Assembly (NCBI GenBank): GCA_021740625.1
Contig: JAIOZK010000002.1
Coordinates: forward strand, 251,186 to 315,185
Direction of reading: 5' to 3'
Origin: Bacteroidales bacterium
Lineage (GTDB): Bacteria > Bacteroidota > Bacteroidia > Bacteroidales > JAIOZK01
Length of the DNA stretch: 64,000 bases
Within the stretch, counting starts at the first letter, position 1. Every line of letters begins with the position of its first letter. The notes under the pieces were generated by a model. It worked only from the letters and a program-made list of their open reading frames with translations, did no database searches and was not told the origin of the DNA. The translations under genes were made by a program, and so were the position numbers. Positions 1-10,406 of the stretch are shown in pieces.

Positions 1-2
1 TT

Positions 3-8
3 AGGAGG
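3..8 (+). promoter_or_regulatory. Shine-Dalgarno site of parE
   Basis: A full AGGAGG lies six bases before the ATG at 15. This makes 15 the better start than the ATG at 9, which would have no room for a ribosome site. Strong Shine-Dalgarno sequences are uncommon in this phylum, so it is informative here. Confidence 0.7.
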
Positions 9-14
9 ATGATT

Positions 15-1871
15 ATGGCTGAAAATTATACAGAAGAAAGCATACGGTCACTAGACTGGAAAGAGCATATCAGGCTGAGGCCCGGGATGTACATCGGTAA
101 ACTGGGCGATGGTGCGTCTCCGGATGATGGAATTTATGTGTTGATCAAAGAGATCATCGATAACTCAATCGATGAATATGTGATGGGAAATGGGAACCGC
201 ATTGAAGTGAAGGTCAATGAAAAACAGGTTAGCATCCGTGACTTCGGGCGGGGTATGCCCCTGGGAAAAGTAATCGATTGTGTTTCCAAGATCAATACCG
301 GGGCCAAGTATGATTCTAAAGTCTTTAAAAAAGCAGTTGGATTGAATGGTGTGGGTTCCAAGGCCGTAAACGCACTCTCTTCCTATTTTAAAGTACAGTC
401 GGTGCGGGAAAGAAAGACCAAGGTCGTTGAATATGAAAAAGGCAATCTGATCAAAGATGCTGGTATAATTGAATCCGACGCCGACCGCGGAACGGAAGTT
501 ACCTTCATACCGGATGAGGATATCTTCGGCAATTTTCACTTTATTTCTGAATATGTTGAAAAGCTGCTCTGGAATTATGTCTTTTTGAACAATGGGCTGA
601 TCGTGGAGTTTAACGGTGAGAAAATGGTGGCCAAAAACGGCCTGAAAGACCTGCTCGAAAAGAATATCAATGGGAACGGAGTACTTTATCCCATCATTCA
701 TATCCGGGAAGAAGACCTGGAATTTGCCTTTACCCACAGCTCCAAGCAGTATGGTGAGGAGTATTATTCTTTTGTGAACGGGCAGTATACACCCCTGGGC
801 GGGACACATCAGCAAGCTTTCCGGGAGGCCATCGTCAGAACCATCCGCGATTTTTACGGGAAAGATTTCGATACCAGCGATATTCACCAGAGTGTGCTGG
901 CAGCCGTAAGCATCAAGATCGTGGAACCGGTCTTTGAATCGCAGACCAAGACCAAACTGGGATCGCAGCATATGGAGCCGGGCGGGCAGACCATCCGGAA
1001 CTTTGTACACGATATCGTAAAGCGCAATCTGGATAATTTTCTGCACCAGAACCATGAAACAGCAGAAGCACTGCTCAAACGCATACAACAATCAGAAAAG
1101 GAAAGAAAGGAACTGGCTGGCATAAAAAAACTGGCCAAAGAAAGCGTGAAGAAAGCCAGTCTGCACAACAAGAAATTACGCGATTGCCGGGTACATCTCA
1201 ACAGCAAAGATGACAAAAGACTGGAAACCACACTTTTCATCACCGAGGGGGATTCGGCTTCCGGGTCAATCACCAAATCGAGGAATGTAAATACACAGGC
1301 TGTTTTTAGCCTTAAGGGCAAACCTTTGAATTGTTATGGCCTAAGCAAGAAAGTCGTTTATGAGAATGATGAGTTCAACCTGCTGCAGGCAGCCCTGAAT
1401 ATTGAAGATGGACTCGATAACCTTCGCTATAACAATATCGTGATCGCCACCGATGCCGATGTGGATGGCATGCACATCCGTTTGTTGCTGCTGACTTTCT
1501 TCCTTCAGTTTTATCCCGACCTGGTAAAAGCCGGCCATCTTTACATACTGCAAACCCCGCTTTTCAGGGTGAGGAACAAAAAGGAAACCCATTATTGCTA
1601 CAGCGAGGAAGAACGGTTAAAAGCCCTGAAAAAGATTGGAAAAAACCCTGAAATCACCCGCTTTAAAGGACTGGGAGAGATTTCACCCGATGAATTTAAA
1701 TATTTTATAGGACCCAATATCCGCCTCGATCCCGTTATCCTTAAATCGGATGTCAGTATTCACCAGACACTTGCCTTCTATATGGGCAAAAATACGCCCG
1801 ACAGGCAAAACTTCATAATCGAAAATCTTCGCTTTGAGGAAGATGTCGTGGAAGAGATGGAAGCGGCTTAA
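15..1871 (+). CDS. parE: DNA topoisomerase IV subunit B (ParE, GyrB family)
   Basis: This is the ATPase subunit of a type IIA topoisomerase, which with ParC decatenates chromosomes. The 618-residue protein has the GHKL ATPase motifs ([10 protein letters not shown] near residue 47, [18 protein letters not shown]) and the transducer loop GGTHQQAF. The C-terminal TOPRIM domain shows EGDSASGS near 411 and the metal-binding [10 protein letters not shown], followed by RFKGLGEI. The opening [20 protein letters not shown] is typical of the Bacteroidetes ParE branch rather than GyrB, and the length fits ParE. The parC gene is not in the window; it may lie upstream or elsewhere. The start at 15 is chosen on the AGGAGG just before it. 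Confidence 0.93.
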   Translation: MAENYTEESIRSLDWKEHIRLRPGMYIGKLGDGASPDDGIYVLIKEIIDNSIDEYVMGNGNRIEVKVNEKQVSIRDFGRGMPLGKVIDCVSKINTGAKYDSKVFKKAVGLNGVGSKAVNALSSYFKVQSVRERKTKVVEYEKGNLIKDAGIIESDADRGTEVTFIPDEDIFGNFHFISEYVEKLLWNYVFLNNGLIVEFNGEKMVAKNGLKDLLEKNINGNGVLYPIIHIREEDLEFAFTHSSKQYGEEYYSFVNGQYTPLGGTHQQAFREAIVRTIRDFYGKDFDTSDIHQSVLAAVSIKIVEPVFESQTKTKLGSQHMEPGGQTIRNFVHDIVKRNLDNFLHQNHETAEALLKRIQQSEKERKELAGIKKLAKESVKKASLHNKKLRDCRVHLNSKDDKRLETTLFITEGDSASGSITKSRNVNTQAVFSLKGKPLNCYGLSKKVVYENDEFNLLQAALNIEDGLDNLRYNNIVIATDADVDGMHIRLLLLTFFLQFYPDLVKAGHLYILQTPLFRVRNKKETHYCYSEEERLKALKKIGKNPEITRFKGLGEISPDEFKYFIGPNIRLDPVILKSDVSIHQTLAFYMGKNTPDRQNFIIENLRFEEDVVEEMEAA

Positions 1872-1927
1872 TGCTGTAATTACATTGAAAGACAAAGCCT
1901 GTGGTCTTAGCAGATTATCACAATTAG

Positions 1928-1958
1928 TTTGAAATTTGCTAAGAATCTTTTAGATTTG
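1928..1958 (+). promoter_or_regulatory. Bacteroidetes-type promoter for the FG-GAP/PKD protein
   Basis: TTTG at 1928-1931 is followed after 19 bases by TAGATTTG at 1951-1958. This matches the Bacteroidetes sigma-ABfr consensus TTTG-N19-TAnnTTTG. Transcription would start near 1965, giving a leader of about 60 bases before the ATG at 2027. Confidence 0.6.
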
Positions 1959-2026
1959 TATGGATGAGTGGGTAGTGTGCAGCATTTTGATTCATGCCGG
2001 ATAGAATTATATAAATATTTGCATAA

Positions 2027-4480
2027 ATGAAAAAACATCTTCTTTACATTCTTGTACCCACATTATTATTTGCTTTAAATGGATTTCCACAGGGTTCATG
2101 CTGTGATTACGCTCCAAGCGGTCAAAATCCCGGTCCCGGAGAGGATAGTGAAACATTTGGTGTTGGTCTTGGTGATATTGATGGCGACGGAGATCTCGAT
2201 GCGGTTGTAGTGGATGCTTACGATGACATGGAAGTATATCTCAATAATGGAAGCGGTAACTTTTCACTCAGCCAGAGCTATGGATCTTCTGATTCCTGGT
2301 TTGATCCGACATTGGTTGATGTTGATATGGATGGTGACCTTGATATTGTTGTATCCGCTTTCTATTCCGGTTCGGGATCTGAGGTTTGGGAAAACGATGG
2401 AAGTGGTAGTTTTAGTCTTTCTCAATCTTCTATTGGATATTCCATCTCAATGCGAAATATCACAATTGTTGACCTGAATGATGACGGTGCTCCTGATATT
2501 TTTACACCGGCGTATAGCAGTGGCAACGGTGAAGTTTGGCTAAATGATGGAAATGGTACTTTTATAAATTCCAATCAACCAATAGATGCCTCTTCGGCTA
2601 CTCAAGCAGCCCTGGCTGATTTTGATGGCGATGGAGATCTTGATGCTTTTATTGCCAGAACCAATGGTGCAGCGAATAAGGTTTTTATTAATGTCGGATC
2701 AGCCTTTTTCAGCGATACACAACAAGCATTGGGAAGTGCATTTTCAAATGGGGCCCAGGCTGCTGACGTGGATGACGACGGGGATATGGATGTGGTTGTG
2801 GCAAATTGGCAAAGTCCTTCAAAGGTTTGGCTTAATGATGGAAACGCTGTGTTTACCGAGGGTCCTGATATAGATAATGATAATTATGCCAAAGGGATTG
2901 AAATCAGTGATATTGATTACGATTGTGATCCTGATGTGATCCTGGGCTCATATGGCTCAAATGGACTTCAGGTATGGACCAATGATGGTGCTGGAAATTT
3001 TGATCTTTGTTTTGAGAATTCAAATAGTATTTATTCGCATGGCATTGCTGTTGGCGATATGAACAACAACCTTATGCCTGATATTTGGCTTGGGAATTTT
3101 AGTTCTTCTGCCGGAGATTATATCTTTCTAAAATCAACGCCTGTTTTTGTAAATGACACAATATTATTATGTGAAGGCGACAGCACCTATATTGGTTGTG
3201 ATTGGCAAACAAGCACGGGCGATTATCTTCAGGCCATCAATTGTGATACACTTTGCTGGTATCATGTAGCTATGGTTTTGATAGATTCAACTGTTACCCT
3301 GGAAAACACTGTACTTACTGCACCAGGTGGTTATGATGCCTATCAATGGTTTGATTGCAATACCATGACAGCCATTGTTGGAGCTGATAGTAATGTTTTT
3401 GATCCTGATACCACCGGAACCTATGCTGTTGAAATCACACAAGAATCTTGCGTAGATACATCCGAATGCTTTTTTGTCCAAACACCGCTTGCTGATTTTT
3501 CTGCAGATCCTACCTATGGCTTGCCTCCTTTAATGGTTGATTTTACCGATCTTTCGTTGGATAGCGTGAATACCTGGGAATGGGATTTTGGTGATGGTGG
3601 TACCTCAACCGAACAACATCCCGATTATGAGTATACAGAGCCCGGATTGTATTCTGTTAAGCTAAAAATTACCGGACCAGGAGGAATTGATAGCATAACT
3701 AAACAGGACTATATTGATGTGTTTTTTGACCCGCCAACTGCAGACTTTATCGGTGAGCCTACAAGTGGTTTGTCCCCCCTTGAGGTCCAATTTACGGATC
3801 TGTCAGTTGACAGCGTTAACAATTGGTATTGGCATTTTGGTGATGGCGAAGTTGGGTATATACAGAATCCTCTGCATACTTATGATACGGCAGGAACTTA
3901 TACAGTAAGTCTTTCGGTTGATGGCCCGGGTGGAAGTGATATGATGGAGAAAGTTGACTATATTTCGGTTGAGCCGGATATTATTCAGGCTGATTTTAGT
4001 GGTTCACCAACCATTGGTCAATCTCCTTTAACGGTTGATTTTATTGACCTCTCAATAGGAGAAATAGATTCATGGAAATGGGCCTTTGGTGATGGCGACT
4101 CTGCCAGCATTCAAAATCCTTCTCACGAATATCTGAATCCGGGAAGTTTTACGGTTTCATTAACAGTTGATGGTATTGCCGGAACAAGTACAGAAACCAA
4201 GGTGGATTATATTCTTATTCCTGTTGCGAAGGAAGAGAGCGCTGCTCGGTCTGTTATGGTTTATCCGAATCCGGTCTCGGATTTTCTTTATATCGATTTT
4301 AACAAGACTTCTCCATTTAAAATATACATGAGAAATAACGAGGGCAAAACAGTTTTGCAAAAAACCGCCAATTCTCTTCATGAAAAAATAGATGTTAGTG
4401 CCTTGAAACCGGGAGTTTATTCTCTTATTGTCGAATCTGAGGATGGAAGTCAGTTTAATGTTAAAGTTGTTAAAGATTAA
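2027..4480 (+). CDS. Secreted FG-GAP/VCBS repeat protein with three PKD domains and T9SS type A sorting domain
   Basis: This is a predicted exported adhesin-like or surface protein; its ligand is unknown. An N-terminal signal peptide (KKHLLYILVPTLLFAL) is followed by about six FG-GAP/VCBS repeats with calcium-binding DxDGDGDLD motifs (residues about 35-370). A linker region comes next, then three PKD domains starting near residues 488, 573 and 655, each with WxFGDG. The last 75 residues form a type A C-terminal sorting domain, beginning VYPNPVSDFLYIDF and containing LKPGVYSLIV. That domain marks proteins exported by the type IX system across the outer membrane. It is intact, unlike the related protein at 10547-11797. 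It has its own promoter and stands alone between divergent or convergent neighbours. Confidence 0.88.
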   Translation: MKKHLLYILVPTLLFALNGFPQGSCCDYAPSGQNPGPGEDSETFGVGLGDIDGDGDLDAVVVDAYDDMEVYLNNGSGNFSLSQSYGSSDSWFDPTLVDVDMDGDLDIVVSAFYSGSGSEVWENDGSGSFSLSQSSIGYSISMRNITIVDLNDDGAPDIFTPAYSSGNGEVWLNDGNGTFINSNQPIDASSATQAALADFDGDGDLDAFIARTNGAANKVFINVGSAFFSDTQQALGSAFSNGAQAADVDDDGDMDVVVANWQSPSKVWLNDGNAVFTEGPDIDNDNYAKGIEISDIDYDCDPDVILGSYGSNGLQVWTNDGAGNFDLCFENSNSIYSHGIAVGDMNNNLMPDIWLGNFSSSAGDYIFLKSTPVFVNDTILLCEGDSTYIGCDWQTSTGDYLQAINCDTLCWYHVAMVLIDSTVTLENTVLTAPGGYDAYQWFDCNTMTAIVGADSNVFDPDTTGTYAVEITQESCVDTSECFFVQTPLADFSADPTYGLPPLMVDFTDLSLDSVNTWEWDFGDGGTSTEQHPDYEYTEPGLYSVKLKITGPGGIDSITKQDYIDVFFDPPTADFIGEPTSGLSPLEVQFTDLSVDSVNNWYWHFGDGEVGYIQNPLHTYDTAGTYTVSLSVDGPGGSDMMEKVDYISVEPDIIQADFSGSPTIGQSPLTVDFIDLSIGEIDSWKWAFGDGDSASIQNPSHEYLNPGSFTVSLTVDGIAGTSTETKVDYILIPVAKEESAARSVMVYPNPVSDFLYIDFNKTSPFKIYMRNNEGKTVLQKTANSLHEKIDVSALKPGVYSLIVESEDGSQFNVKVVKD

Positions 4481-4730
4481 GGCTTTAAAATATTTTATAC
4501 CCTTGGCTGAGGGGATTTGAATTAGCATGATGATTTCCCGTTTTAACCCGATTGTATTCTTCTGGTTTTTCCCCAACGCGAATATTTTCTTTGAGTCCTT
4601 TTCTGTCGCAAGATATCTGGAGTCGTGCCAAGCTTTGTTTGTCGGATCATTAACCCGCTTATTTTGAGTAATGCAATTTATTGTTGTCAGCAGGTGAATT
4701 GTACCGGGAAAAAGTACTGTTTACATAACT

Positions 4731-6239
4731 CTATGATAGTTCTCTGAAGGCTTTAGGCAATTTCTCAATAATATCACCAGCGATCATTGATTCAAAACCC
4801 ATCTTTCTGGAGGCAAAATCACCGGCTCTGCCATGCAAATAAACACCCAGTAAACAAGCTTCAATTTGTGTGTATCCCTGAGCAAGAAGGCCGAGAATAG
4901 TACCGGTCAATACATCTCCGCTGCCCCCCGTGGCCATACCCGGATTTCCGCTTGAGTTAAAATAACATTTGCCATCCGGTGTGCTGGTAATTGTGTGGGC
5001 GCCCTTTAAAACTACATAGCATGAGTTTTTTATGGAGAACTCTTTTTGTAATGCATTCCTGTGAAAATCATCATCAGCTTTGGTAGTGAGTCTTTCAAAT
5101 TCCCTGGGATGTGGAGTAAAAATGCTCCCCTTCGGAATGAATGGGATCCATGTTTTGTTTTCGGCTAAGATGTTGATGGCATCTGCATCGAATAGCATGG
5201 GAATACCTGCATTCTGGATCAGAAGTTTCAGGGCATTGGCAGTTTGCTCGCTGGTTCCGATTCCCGGTCCGACCCCAATAATATTGTAAGGGGAAAGATC
5301 GGGTACTTCGCTGAAAATCTCTTCTGAGCGATCGATGGAAGTCATCACTTCTGATGCTGCTGTTTGCATGATCTGGTAGCCTTTTTTTGGCAGGTGACAG
5401 CTTACCAGTCCGGCTCCACTTCTCATGGCTGCTTTTGCTGCCATCACTGCTGCACCCATCTTTCCGTAAGATCCCGAAACCAGCATGGCATGTCCGTAGG
5501 TTCCTTTGTGGGAGAATTTTTTCCGGGGATGCAAGATGCCTTTCACGTCTTTTTTCAATACATAAAAATCCTTTGCTTCCACGTTCTGGATAAAATCTTT
5601 ATGCAAACCAATGGGCAGGATGATCCATTCACCCACGCATTCATCGTTCTCTGCAAAGAAAAATGCTTTCTTGGGAAATTGAAAAGAAAGAGTATAATCG
5701 GCTTTAAGGATCGCACTGTTTGTTCCTTTGGTGCTCTTGTCAGCAAACAAACCCGAAGGCATGTCGATGGCGATGATCATAGCATTGCTCTCGTTCATGG
5801 CGTTGATCACATCACCGATAAATCCTTTCACAGGCCGGGTAAGGCCTGAACCGAAAATGCCATCGATGATTACTTCTTTCTCAGAAAACTTTGGCAATGC
5901 GTCTCCATCTTTTATTTCCGTAAGCTTTGCTTTTTTCTGATCTCTCAGTCTTTTCAGGTTATGGCTGAAATCATCAGATTCTTTGTTGGTAAAACGGAGG
6001 ATGATCACTTCTACCTGAAATCCATCTCCCGCCAGCAATCTTGACAATACTAACCCGTCTCCGCCGTTATTGCCCGGTCCGACGACAATTTTAAATACCT
6101 GTTTTTTCTTGGATCTTTTGATGATCCATTTATAACATTGGGTGCCTGCCCTTTCCATCAGATCTGTGGATTGGATGGGTTCGTTTTTAATGGTGTATTG
6201 ATCGGCTTCGCGCACCTGGTCTATGGATAAAATTTTCAT
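4731..6239 (-). CDS. nnr: Bifunctional NAD(P)HX epimerase / ADP-dependent NAD(P)HX dehydratase
   Basis: This protein repairs hydrated NADH and NADPH. The N-terminal YjeF_N half (residues 1 to about 215) epimerises R- and S-NAD(P)HX, and the C-terminal ribokinase-like half dehydrates the S form with ADP. The N half shows MERAGTQC and the nucleotide loop VGPGNNGGDGLVLSR near residue 53. The C half shows HKGTYGHAMLVSGSYGKMGA, GVGPGIG and the catalytic-site motif NPGMATGGSGDVLTG near residue 430. At 502 residues the length is normal for the fused form. The gene is transcribed alone, converging with the FG-GAP protein gene at 2027-4480 across a 250-base gap in which no clear terminator was recognised. 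Confidence 0.93.
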   Translation of the reverse strand: MKILSIDQVREADQYTIKNEPIQSTDLMERAGTQCYKWIIKRSKKKQVFKIVVGPGNNGGDGLVLSRLLAGDGFQVEVIILRFTNKESDDFSHNLKRLRDQKKAKLTEIKDGDALPKFSEKEVIIDGIFGSGLTRPVKGFIGDVINAMNESNAMIIAIDMPSGLFADKSTKGTNSAILKADYTLSFQFPKKAFFFAENDECVGEWIILPIGLHKDFIQNVEAKDFYVLKKDVKGILHPRKKFSHKGTYGHAMLVSGSYGKMGAAVMAAKAAMRSGAGLVSCHLPKKGYQIMQTAASEVMTSIDRSEEIFSEVPDLSPYNIIGVGPGIGTSEQTANALKLLIQNAGIPMLFDADAINILAENKTWIPFIPKGSIFTPHPREFERLTTKADDDFHRNALQKEFSIKNSCYVVLKGAHTITSTPDGKCYFNSSGNPGMATGGSGDVLTGTILGLLAQGYTQIEACLLGVYLHGRAGDFASRKMGFESMIAGDIIEKLPKAFRELS

Positions 6240-6298
6240 ATTCGCTAGTTTTTAACAAAGTTAAGGAAAAGGAGCCACAAATGCAGGTGGCGAAGCAT

Positions 6299-7726
6299 CT
6301 ACGGAACCTGGTAAACATGGCTTTCTTCTGCATGTTCGGGCAAATACCAGTCGGGATTCACAGATCCCCCGCTTTCGGCCCAACCCACAAACTCGGGATA
6401 TGCAAAAATGATATCGTTTTTCTCCAAAGGATATTCAAAGCTGTAGCTGATGTCGATTGCCCAGGGCAGGTTGTTCACCGACTTGTAATATCTGCCTGTG
6501 GCAGGGTCAGAATCATCATTTTGTGTGCCGAAATAGGACATGTTCACCAGATCAGTTGGTGGAAAGTCCGGCAGGTGAACTTCTTTTCCCCTTTCTCCAT
6601 CTACAATGATAAATGGATTTACATCATCATAACACAAGGCAGTGGTGGTCCAGGGGTAAGCATACCAGGGGATCGAACAACCGTAAAAAGGCCTGTTTTC
6701 CCAGGGAAACTCAATTTTCAGATGTATGGTGACAGGTGGCTCATAAGGCGCCGATTGTACTGTATTCACAAAACTGGAACCTCCGGGATTGGGCAGTATG
6801 TTTTCAACATTATCGGTGACAATGGTCACGGCATCGTCCTGCCCGTCCTCAACATTGTTGTCCCGCAGGCTGACATAGCCCTCTGTGAGGAGTGATGAAA
6901 AATCATCCGACCAACTTCCGTCATCATATCTCCATTGTATGTTGGCCACATGCTCATGCGGAATGCCCATCATTTCCATCCCAAAACCATTTTCGAAGGT
7001 GGCACCGATGGCCCGTATTTTATAGGAGGGATGCACCTCAACGATATACTGTCCGTGGAACAAGGTGTTACAAACCACCACCATATAATAAAAATCAATC
7101 ACCACATCGTTAAAATCGTAATCACCGTAACCGGGCCACAAGTCTTCGAATGCATAGGATGCCCAGGGAATAACTACATTGGTTCCCCTGTTTTTCATGT
7201 TCTCCCCGCCCGGGTAAAAGATATTGTAAGCACGGGAGGAATCATTGGGATAATCATCTTCCGGATCAATAACATGATCTCCATCGGTATCTACCTCCAT
7301 CGATAGAGAAGTTGCATCGAATTTCTTTTTCGTGAGGGTGTGCTCTACCGATCCATTGACAACCGGAACGGTTGCGGTTTCGCACAATGTGCCATCAGCA
7401 TATCGTATCAAAACATGATCCATGTAAGTAGGAATGTGAATATATGATTCCATGGATCTTTCTACACTGTCAGTTGGCATGGCCTTCAGAAAAGTATTGC
7501 TTTCATCGGTCGACATTACATAAGTGGTACGCCAGGGAACACCTTCGGGGATGATCACCTTAACACTTACATTGTGACTTGTATTGTAATTGAAACCTGC
7601 AGGGACATTAAGGTCGCGCATGGTTTGGGGCCCGGTGGGCTCTTCATCATCTGAGGTTTTACATTGACTGAATAATAAAATAATTGCTGAAATGCTCAAT
7701 AAAAAGAAATTTTTTCCGGACATCAT
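6299..7726 (-). CDS. LruC domain-containing lipoprotein
   Basis: This is a predicted outer-surface lipoprotein of the LruC family (first described in Leptospira and common in Bacteroidetes), of unknown function. The signal peptide ends in a lipobox, LLFSQC, with Cys near residue 22. A short acidic spacer follows, then a calcium-type repeat DTDGDHVIDPEDDYPND and the LruC core motif WPGYGDYDFNDVVIDF. ATG codons at 7726 and 7723 are both possible. A longer reading starting with TTG at 7753 would overlap the -7 promoter box, so it is rejected. The gene lies between nnr and the flippase gene but has its own promoter. Confidence 0.8.
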   Translation of the reverse strand: MMSGKNFFLLSISAIILLFSQCKTSDDEEPTGPQTMRDLNVPAGFNYNTSHNVSVKVIIPEGVPWRTTYVMSTDESNTFLKAMPTDSVERSMESYIHIPTYMDHVLIRYADGTLCETATVPVVNGSVEHTLTKKKFDATSLSMEVDTDGDHVIDPEDDYPNDSSRAYNIFYPGGENMKNRGTNVVIPWASYAFEDLWPGYGDYDFNDVVIDFYYMVVVCNTLFHGQYIVEVHPSYKIRAIGATFENGFGMEMMGIPHEHVANIQWRYDDGSWSDDFSSLLTEGYVSLRDNNVEDGQDDAVTIVTDNVENILPNPGGSSFVNTVQSAPYEPPVTIHLKIEFPWENRPFYGCSIPWYAYPWTTTALCYDDVNPFIIVDGERGKEVHLPDFPPTDLVNMSYFGTQNDDSDPATGRYYKSVNNLPWAIDISYSFEYPLEKNDIIFAYPEFVGWAESGGSVNPDWYLPEHAEESHVYQVP

Positions 7727-7750
7727 GTTAATATTAATTGGTTTGTATTG

Positions 7751-7758
7751 CAAATATA
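7751..7758 (-). promoter_or_regulatory. -7 promoter element of the LruC lipoprotein gene
   Basis: Read on the minus strand this is TATATTTG, an exact match to TAnnTTTG. It would start transcription about 20 bases before the ATG at 7726. No convincing -33 TTTG is present at the usual distance. Confidence 0.45.
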
Positions 7759-7821
7759 TAGATTTATAATAATTTGTTTTACTTTGCCAGAGAAGAAATG
7801 TTAGCGTTGAGGTTAATTATT

Positions 7822-9099
7822 TTATGATCTTTTCAGCGTATCTCTGATCATCTGCCTGAATTCAATAAAATCTTTCTTAACAGGCATAAAATCCCCGGGT
7901 TGCAGATCGGATTGCCTGTAAAAGTAGAGCATGACCACGCAGGATGTTAGTGTGTAAGATATGCTTGTTGCCAGTCCTGCACCAATAATCCCATAAACAG
8001 GGATCATAATATAAAACAAAATTAGCGAAATGATCATCCCTGCAAAGGAAGAGATTGTATTGACATGGTATTGACCGGTCCCGGAAAAATAATGGCCTAC
8101 GATCAAGGCCAGGTTAAAAAACAAAACACCGGGCGCCAGGGAACGGATCACCTGTCCGACTGCCCCGAAACCTTCTCCAAAAATAAAAACCCAGAAATCC
8201 GAAGGCAGGATGATCAGGATGGTCAGCAAAACAATACTGATCAGTATGGAAGCTTTTGAAAGGGACACTGTAAGTTTTTGGCTGTATTTTCTGTCATCGG
8301 TGTTGGCAATACGGGCATACTGCACCAGGCTGATGCTTCGGCTGATCAGCCAGATAGATTCTACGATGGAGGTTCCATTGGAATATATGCCTACTTCTGC
8401 TTCCGAATAAATACTTTGCAGGAAATAATAACTCACCCTGAAACTGAACAACTGGAAAATATGTGCCAACTGGTTCAGGATGCCATATCTTACCAGTTGT
8501 TTTGTAACTTCTGTATAATTGGTTATTCGGGTAAATCTGAAACTTTCCGCAATTCGGAACAAATAGAAAAGGCTAACAAAGAAGGATATGCCAAAAGAAA
8601 TATAAAGAGCGATAATATAATAATCGATGCTTTTTTGATCCAGGATAAAGTAAAACAATAGGAGTGAGAGCCCGGTGATCAAAGGTTGAATGAATGCCAC
8701 CAGGTTGGAGGTTTTGATCTTTTCTTTTCCTACCAGGATGGTGGAGTTTACATAAGTGAAAGTGTTGATCAATGCCAGCAGGCATACATGGATCATGAAT
8801 TGCTGATCGACCAGTTCGGAATATTGCAAGACTACGAAGGCTACAGCACTGGTAAGTACCGCCCATACATAAGCCGGGATCATGATGAGGTAATAGGAAA
8901 AGCGCGGGACCAGGTAAATGATGGCGCCACCACCCATGAGATTGGCAAAAACGATGATATAAGCTGTGGTGGCCAGGATCAGTCCCTGCTGCCCTTTCCC
9001 TTCAGGTCCCAGGACATTGGAAATAATGATGGCGATCAGCAACTGGAAAACCGCCGACATGAAACGGGTACCGAATGTATTTAGAATGCGGCCAAGCAC
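7822..9099 (-). CDS. Polysaccharide flippase-like membrane protein (MOP superfamily)
   Basis: This is a predicted inner-membrane transporter of the multidrug/oligosaccharidyl-lipid/polysaccharide flippase superfamily, likely moving an undecaprenyl-linked glycan. The 425-residue protein is mostly hydrophobic, with roughly ten to twelve membrane segments. The opening LNTFGTRFMSAVFQLLIA and the conserved VLGPEGKGQQGL resemble O-antigen flippases. It starts with GTG at 9099, one base after the TAA of the upstream glycosyltransferase gene, so the two genes are probably translationally coupled. An ATG at 9060 is a fallback start, but it would delete the first conserved helix. No polymerase or sugar-nucleotide genes are adjacent, so the glycan cannot be named. 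Confidence 0.75.
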   Translation of the reverse strand: MLGRILNTFGTRFMSAVFQLLIAIIISNVLGPEGKGQQGLILATTAYIIVFANLMGGGAIIYLVPRFSYYLIMIPAYVWAVLTSAVAFVVLQYSELVDQQFMIHVCLLALINTFTYVNSTILVGKEKIKTSNLVAFIQPLITGLSLLLFYFILDQKSIDYYIIALYISFGISFFVSLFYLFRIAESFRFTRITNYTEVTKQLVRYGILNQLAHIFQLFSFRVSYYFLQSIYSEAEVGIYSNGTSIVESIWLISRSISLVQYARIANTDDRKYSQKLTVSLSKASILISIVLLTILIILPSDFWVFIFGEGFGAVGQVIRSLAPGVLFFNLALIVGHYFSGTGQYHVNTISSFAGMIISLILFYIMIPVYGIIGAGLATSISYTLTSCVVMLYFYRQSDLQPGDFMPVKKDFIEFRQMIRDTLKRS

Positions 9100-9100
9100 C

Positions 9101-10303
9101 TTATGGGTTTTGGTTCAGAATTTCCGAATATACCTTGTATAACGAACGTCCGATCACTTCATTGCTGAAATGATCAACTGCATATTTTCTGATTTTGTTT
9201 TTGTCGTATTCATCCAGGTGGTCGAGCATGTTTTCGATGGCTTCCAGGAATTCGTCTTCATCTTTTGGCGTGGTGAGTTTTCCAAGATCATCATTCATAT
9301 GTTCATGAATCCCGCCCACGCGGGTCGAAATTACGGGAACACCACAGGCATAGCTTTCCAGGATGACCACCGGAAGATTTTCATGATTGCTAAACATGAT
9401 CATGAAATCGGCCTCTGCCATGATGTTTGCCAGCTCCTGATTTTCTTTCAATCCGTAAAAATGAACAAACTTACCAGTGAGATCCAGTTGGTCGGAATAG
9501 TTTTTCAGTATTTCAAAATCCACTCCATCACCCACCATCACACATTCGAAATCCTGTCTTTTCTCGCTCAAACGTTTCAGTACCCTCAAAATCCCCGAAA
9601 TGTTTTTCTGAACATCCGCAAAACAAGAAAGATGGAGTATCTGTTTTTTATCGTTTTTTCTTTTTCTTGTTTTGGGAGAAAACATTTCCACATCCACCAC
9701 ATTGGGGATGACTACATAATTGTCGTTTTTTAGGTTATTATTGATCATGGCATCCCGGAGATTGGCGGTTACAGGTAAAATGGCAGAAGCCCTTTTTACC
9801 ACCCATTGAGTGGCCAGTTTACGGAAAAAACCATGATAAGTATCTGTTGAAGGAAGGTATCGGGTCCAGTGCTCGGTGATCAGGTAGGGTGTGCCATGCC
9901 TGATTTTGTTCAGCCAGGCAATGATGCCCAGGCGTGTGAGCACATGTACATGCAACAGGTCAGCCCTTCTGACTTTCTTTCTGATGATCCTGAATCCTTT
10001 CTGGTGGCTTTTGAAAAAGCGTATGCTGTTGACCAGGTTTGCGAGTGGTCTGAAAGCAATGCCGGATTTCTGGAAATAGATCTTCACGGTGAACATACCA
10101 TTTTCATCGCTTTCGATGATATCATATTTTTTATCTTTCAGCTTGTCATCACTGTGTACATAAAGTACGGAAACATCGCAATGGGGCAAAACCGAGAGTC
10201 CATGTCGCTCAATAAACAGTCCGGGCATGGGATCGTAGCGATTGGGATACCATCTTGGCAGATATAAAACGTGAAACCTGGTAGTCTTTTTTTTCATCTT
10301 CAT
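9101..10303 (-). CDS. Glycosyltransferase family 4 (GT-B fold)
   Basis: This predicted cytoplasmic glycosyltransferase adds a sugar from a nucleotide donor to a growing cell-surface glycan. The N-terminal domain begins VLYLPRWYPNRYDPMPGLFI, a common GT4 opening, and contains HVHVLTRLG. The C-terminal donor domain contains LHLSCFADVQKNISGILRVL and the GT4 signature around MFSNHENLPVVILESYACG, with the E-x7-E region, followed by PVISTRVGGIHE. Its 400 residues are full length. Two adjacent ATG codons (10303 and 10297) are possible starts. It is upstream of the flippase gene with a one-base gap, forming a two-gene surface-polysaccharide operon. Confidence 0.85.
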   Translation of the reverse strand: MKMKKKTTRFHVLYLPRWYPNRYDPMPGLFIERHGLSVLPHCDVSVLYVHSDDKLKDKKYDIIESDENGMFTVKIYFQKSGIAFRPLANLVNSIRFFKSHQKGFRIIRKKVRRADLLHVHVLTRLGIIAWLNKIRHGTPYLITEHWTRYLPSTDTYHGFFRKLATQWVVKRASAILPVTANLRDAMINNNLKNDNYVVIPNVVDVEMFSPKTRKRKNDKKQILHLSCFADVQKNISGILRVLKRLSEKRQDFECVMVGDGVDFEILKNYSDQLDLTGKFVHFYGLKENQELANIMAEADFMIMFSNHENLPVVILESYACGVPVISTRVGGIHEHMNDDLGKLTTPKDEDEFLEAIENMLDHLDEYDKNKIRKYAVDHFSNEVIGRSLYKVYSEILNQNP

Positions 10304-10406
10304 CGCGCAGTAACGAAATGCAAAGGTAGATATTAGGCGTGAATACAGGAATTAATTGGGATTATAATTTGGTTGGTAACGCAATTGATAAAAAGCCAGA
10401 ATAGAA

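Noticed and set aside
165..1091. Long minus-strand open frame inside parE
   Set aside because: parE on the plus strand has all family motifs; the minus frame has no recognisable domain or promoter.
4481..4730. A possible small gene between the FG-GAP gene and nnr
   Set aside because: No frame with a start site or conserved-looking sequence was found in the 250 bases.
5364..5849. Plus-strand frames opposite nnr
   Set aside because: They are shadows of a well-conserved gene, with no motifs.
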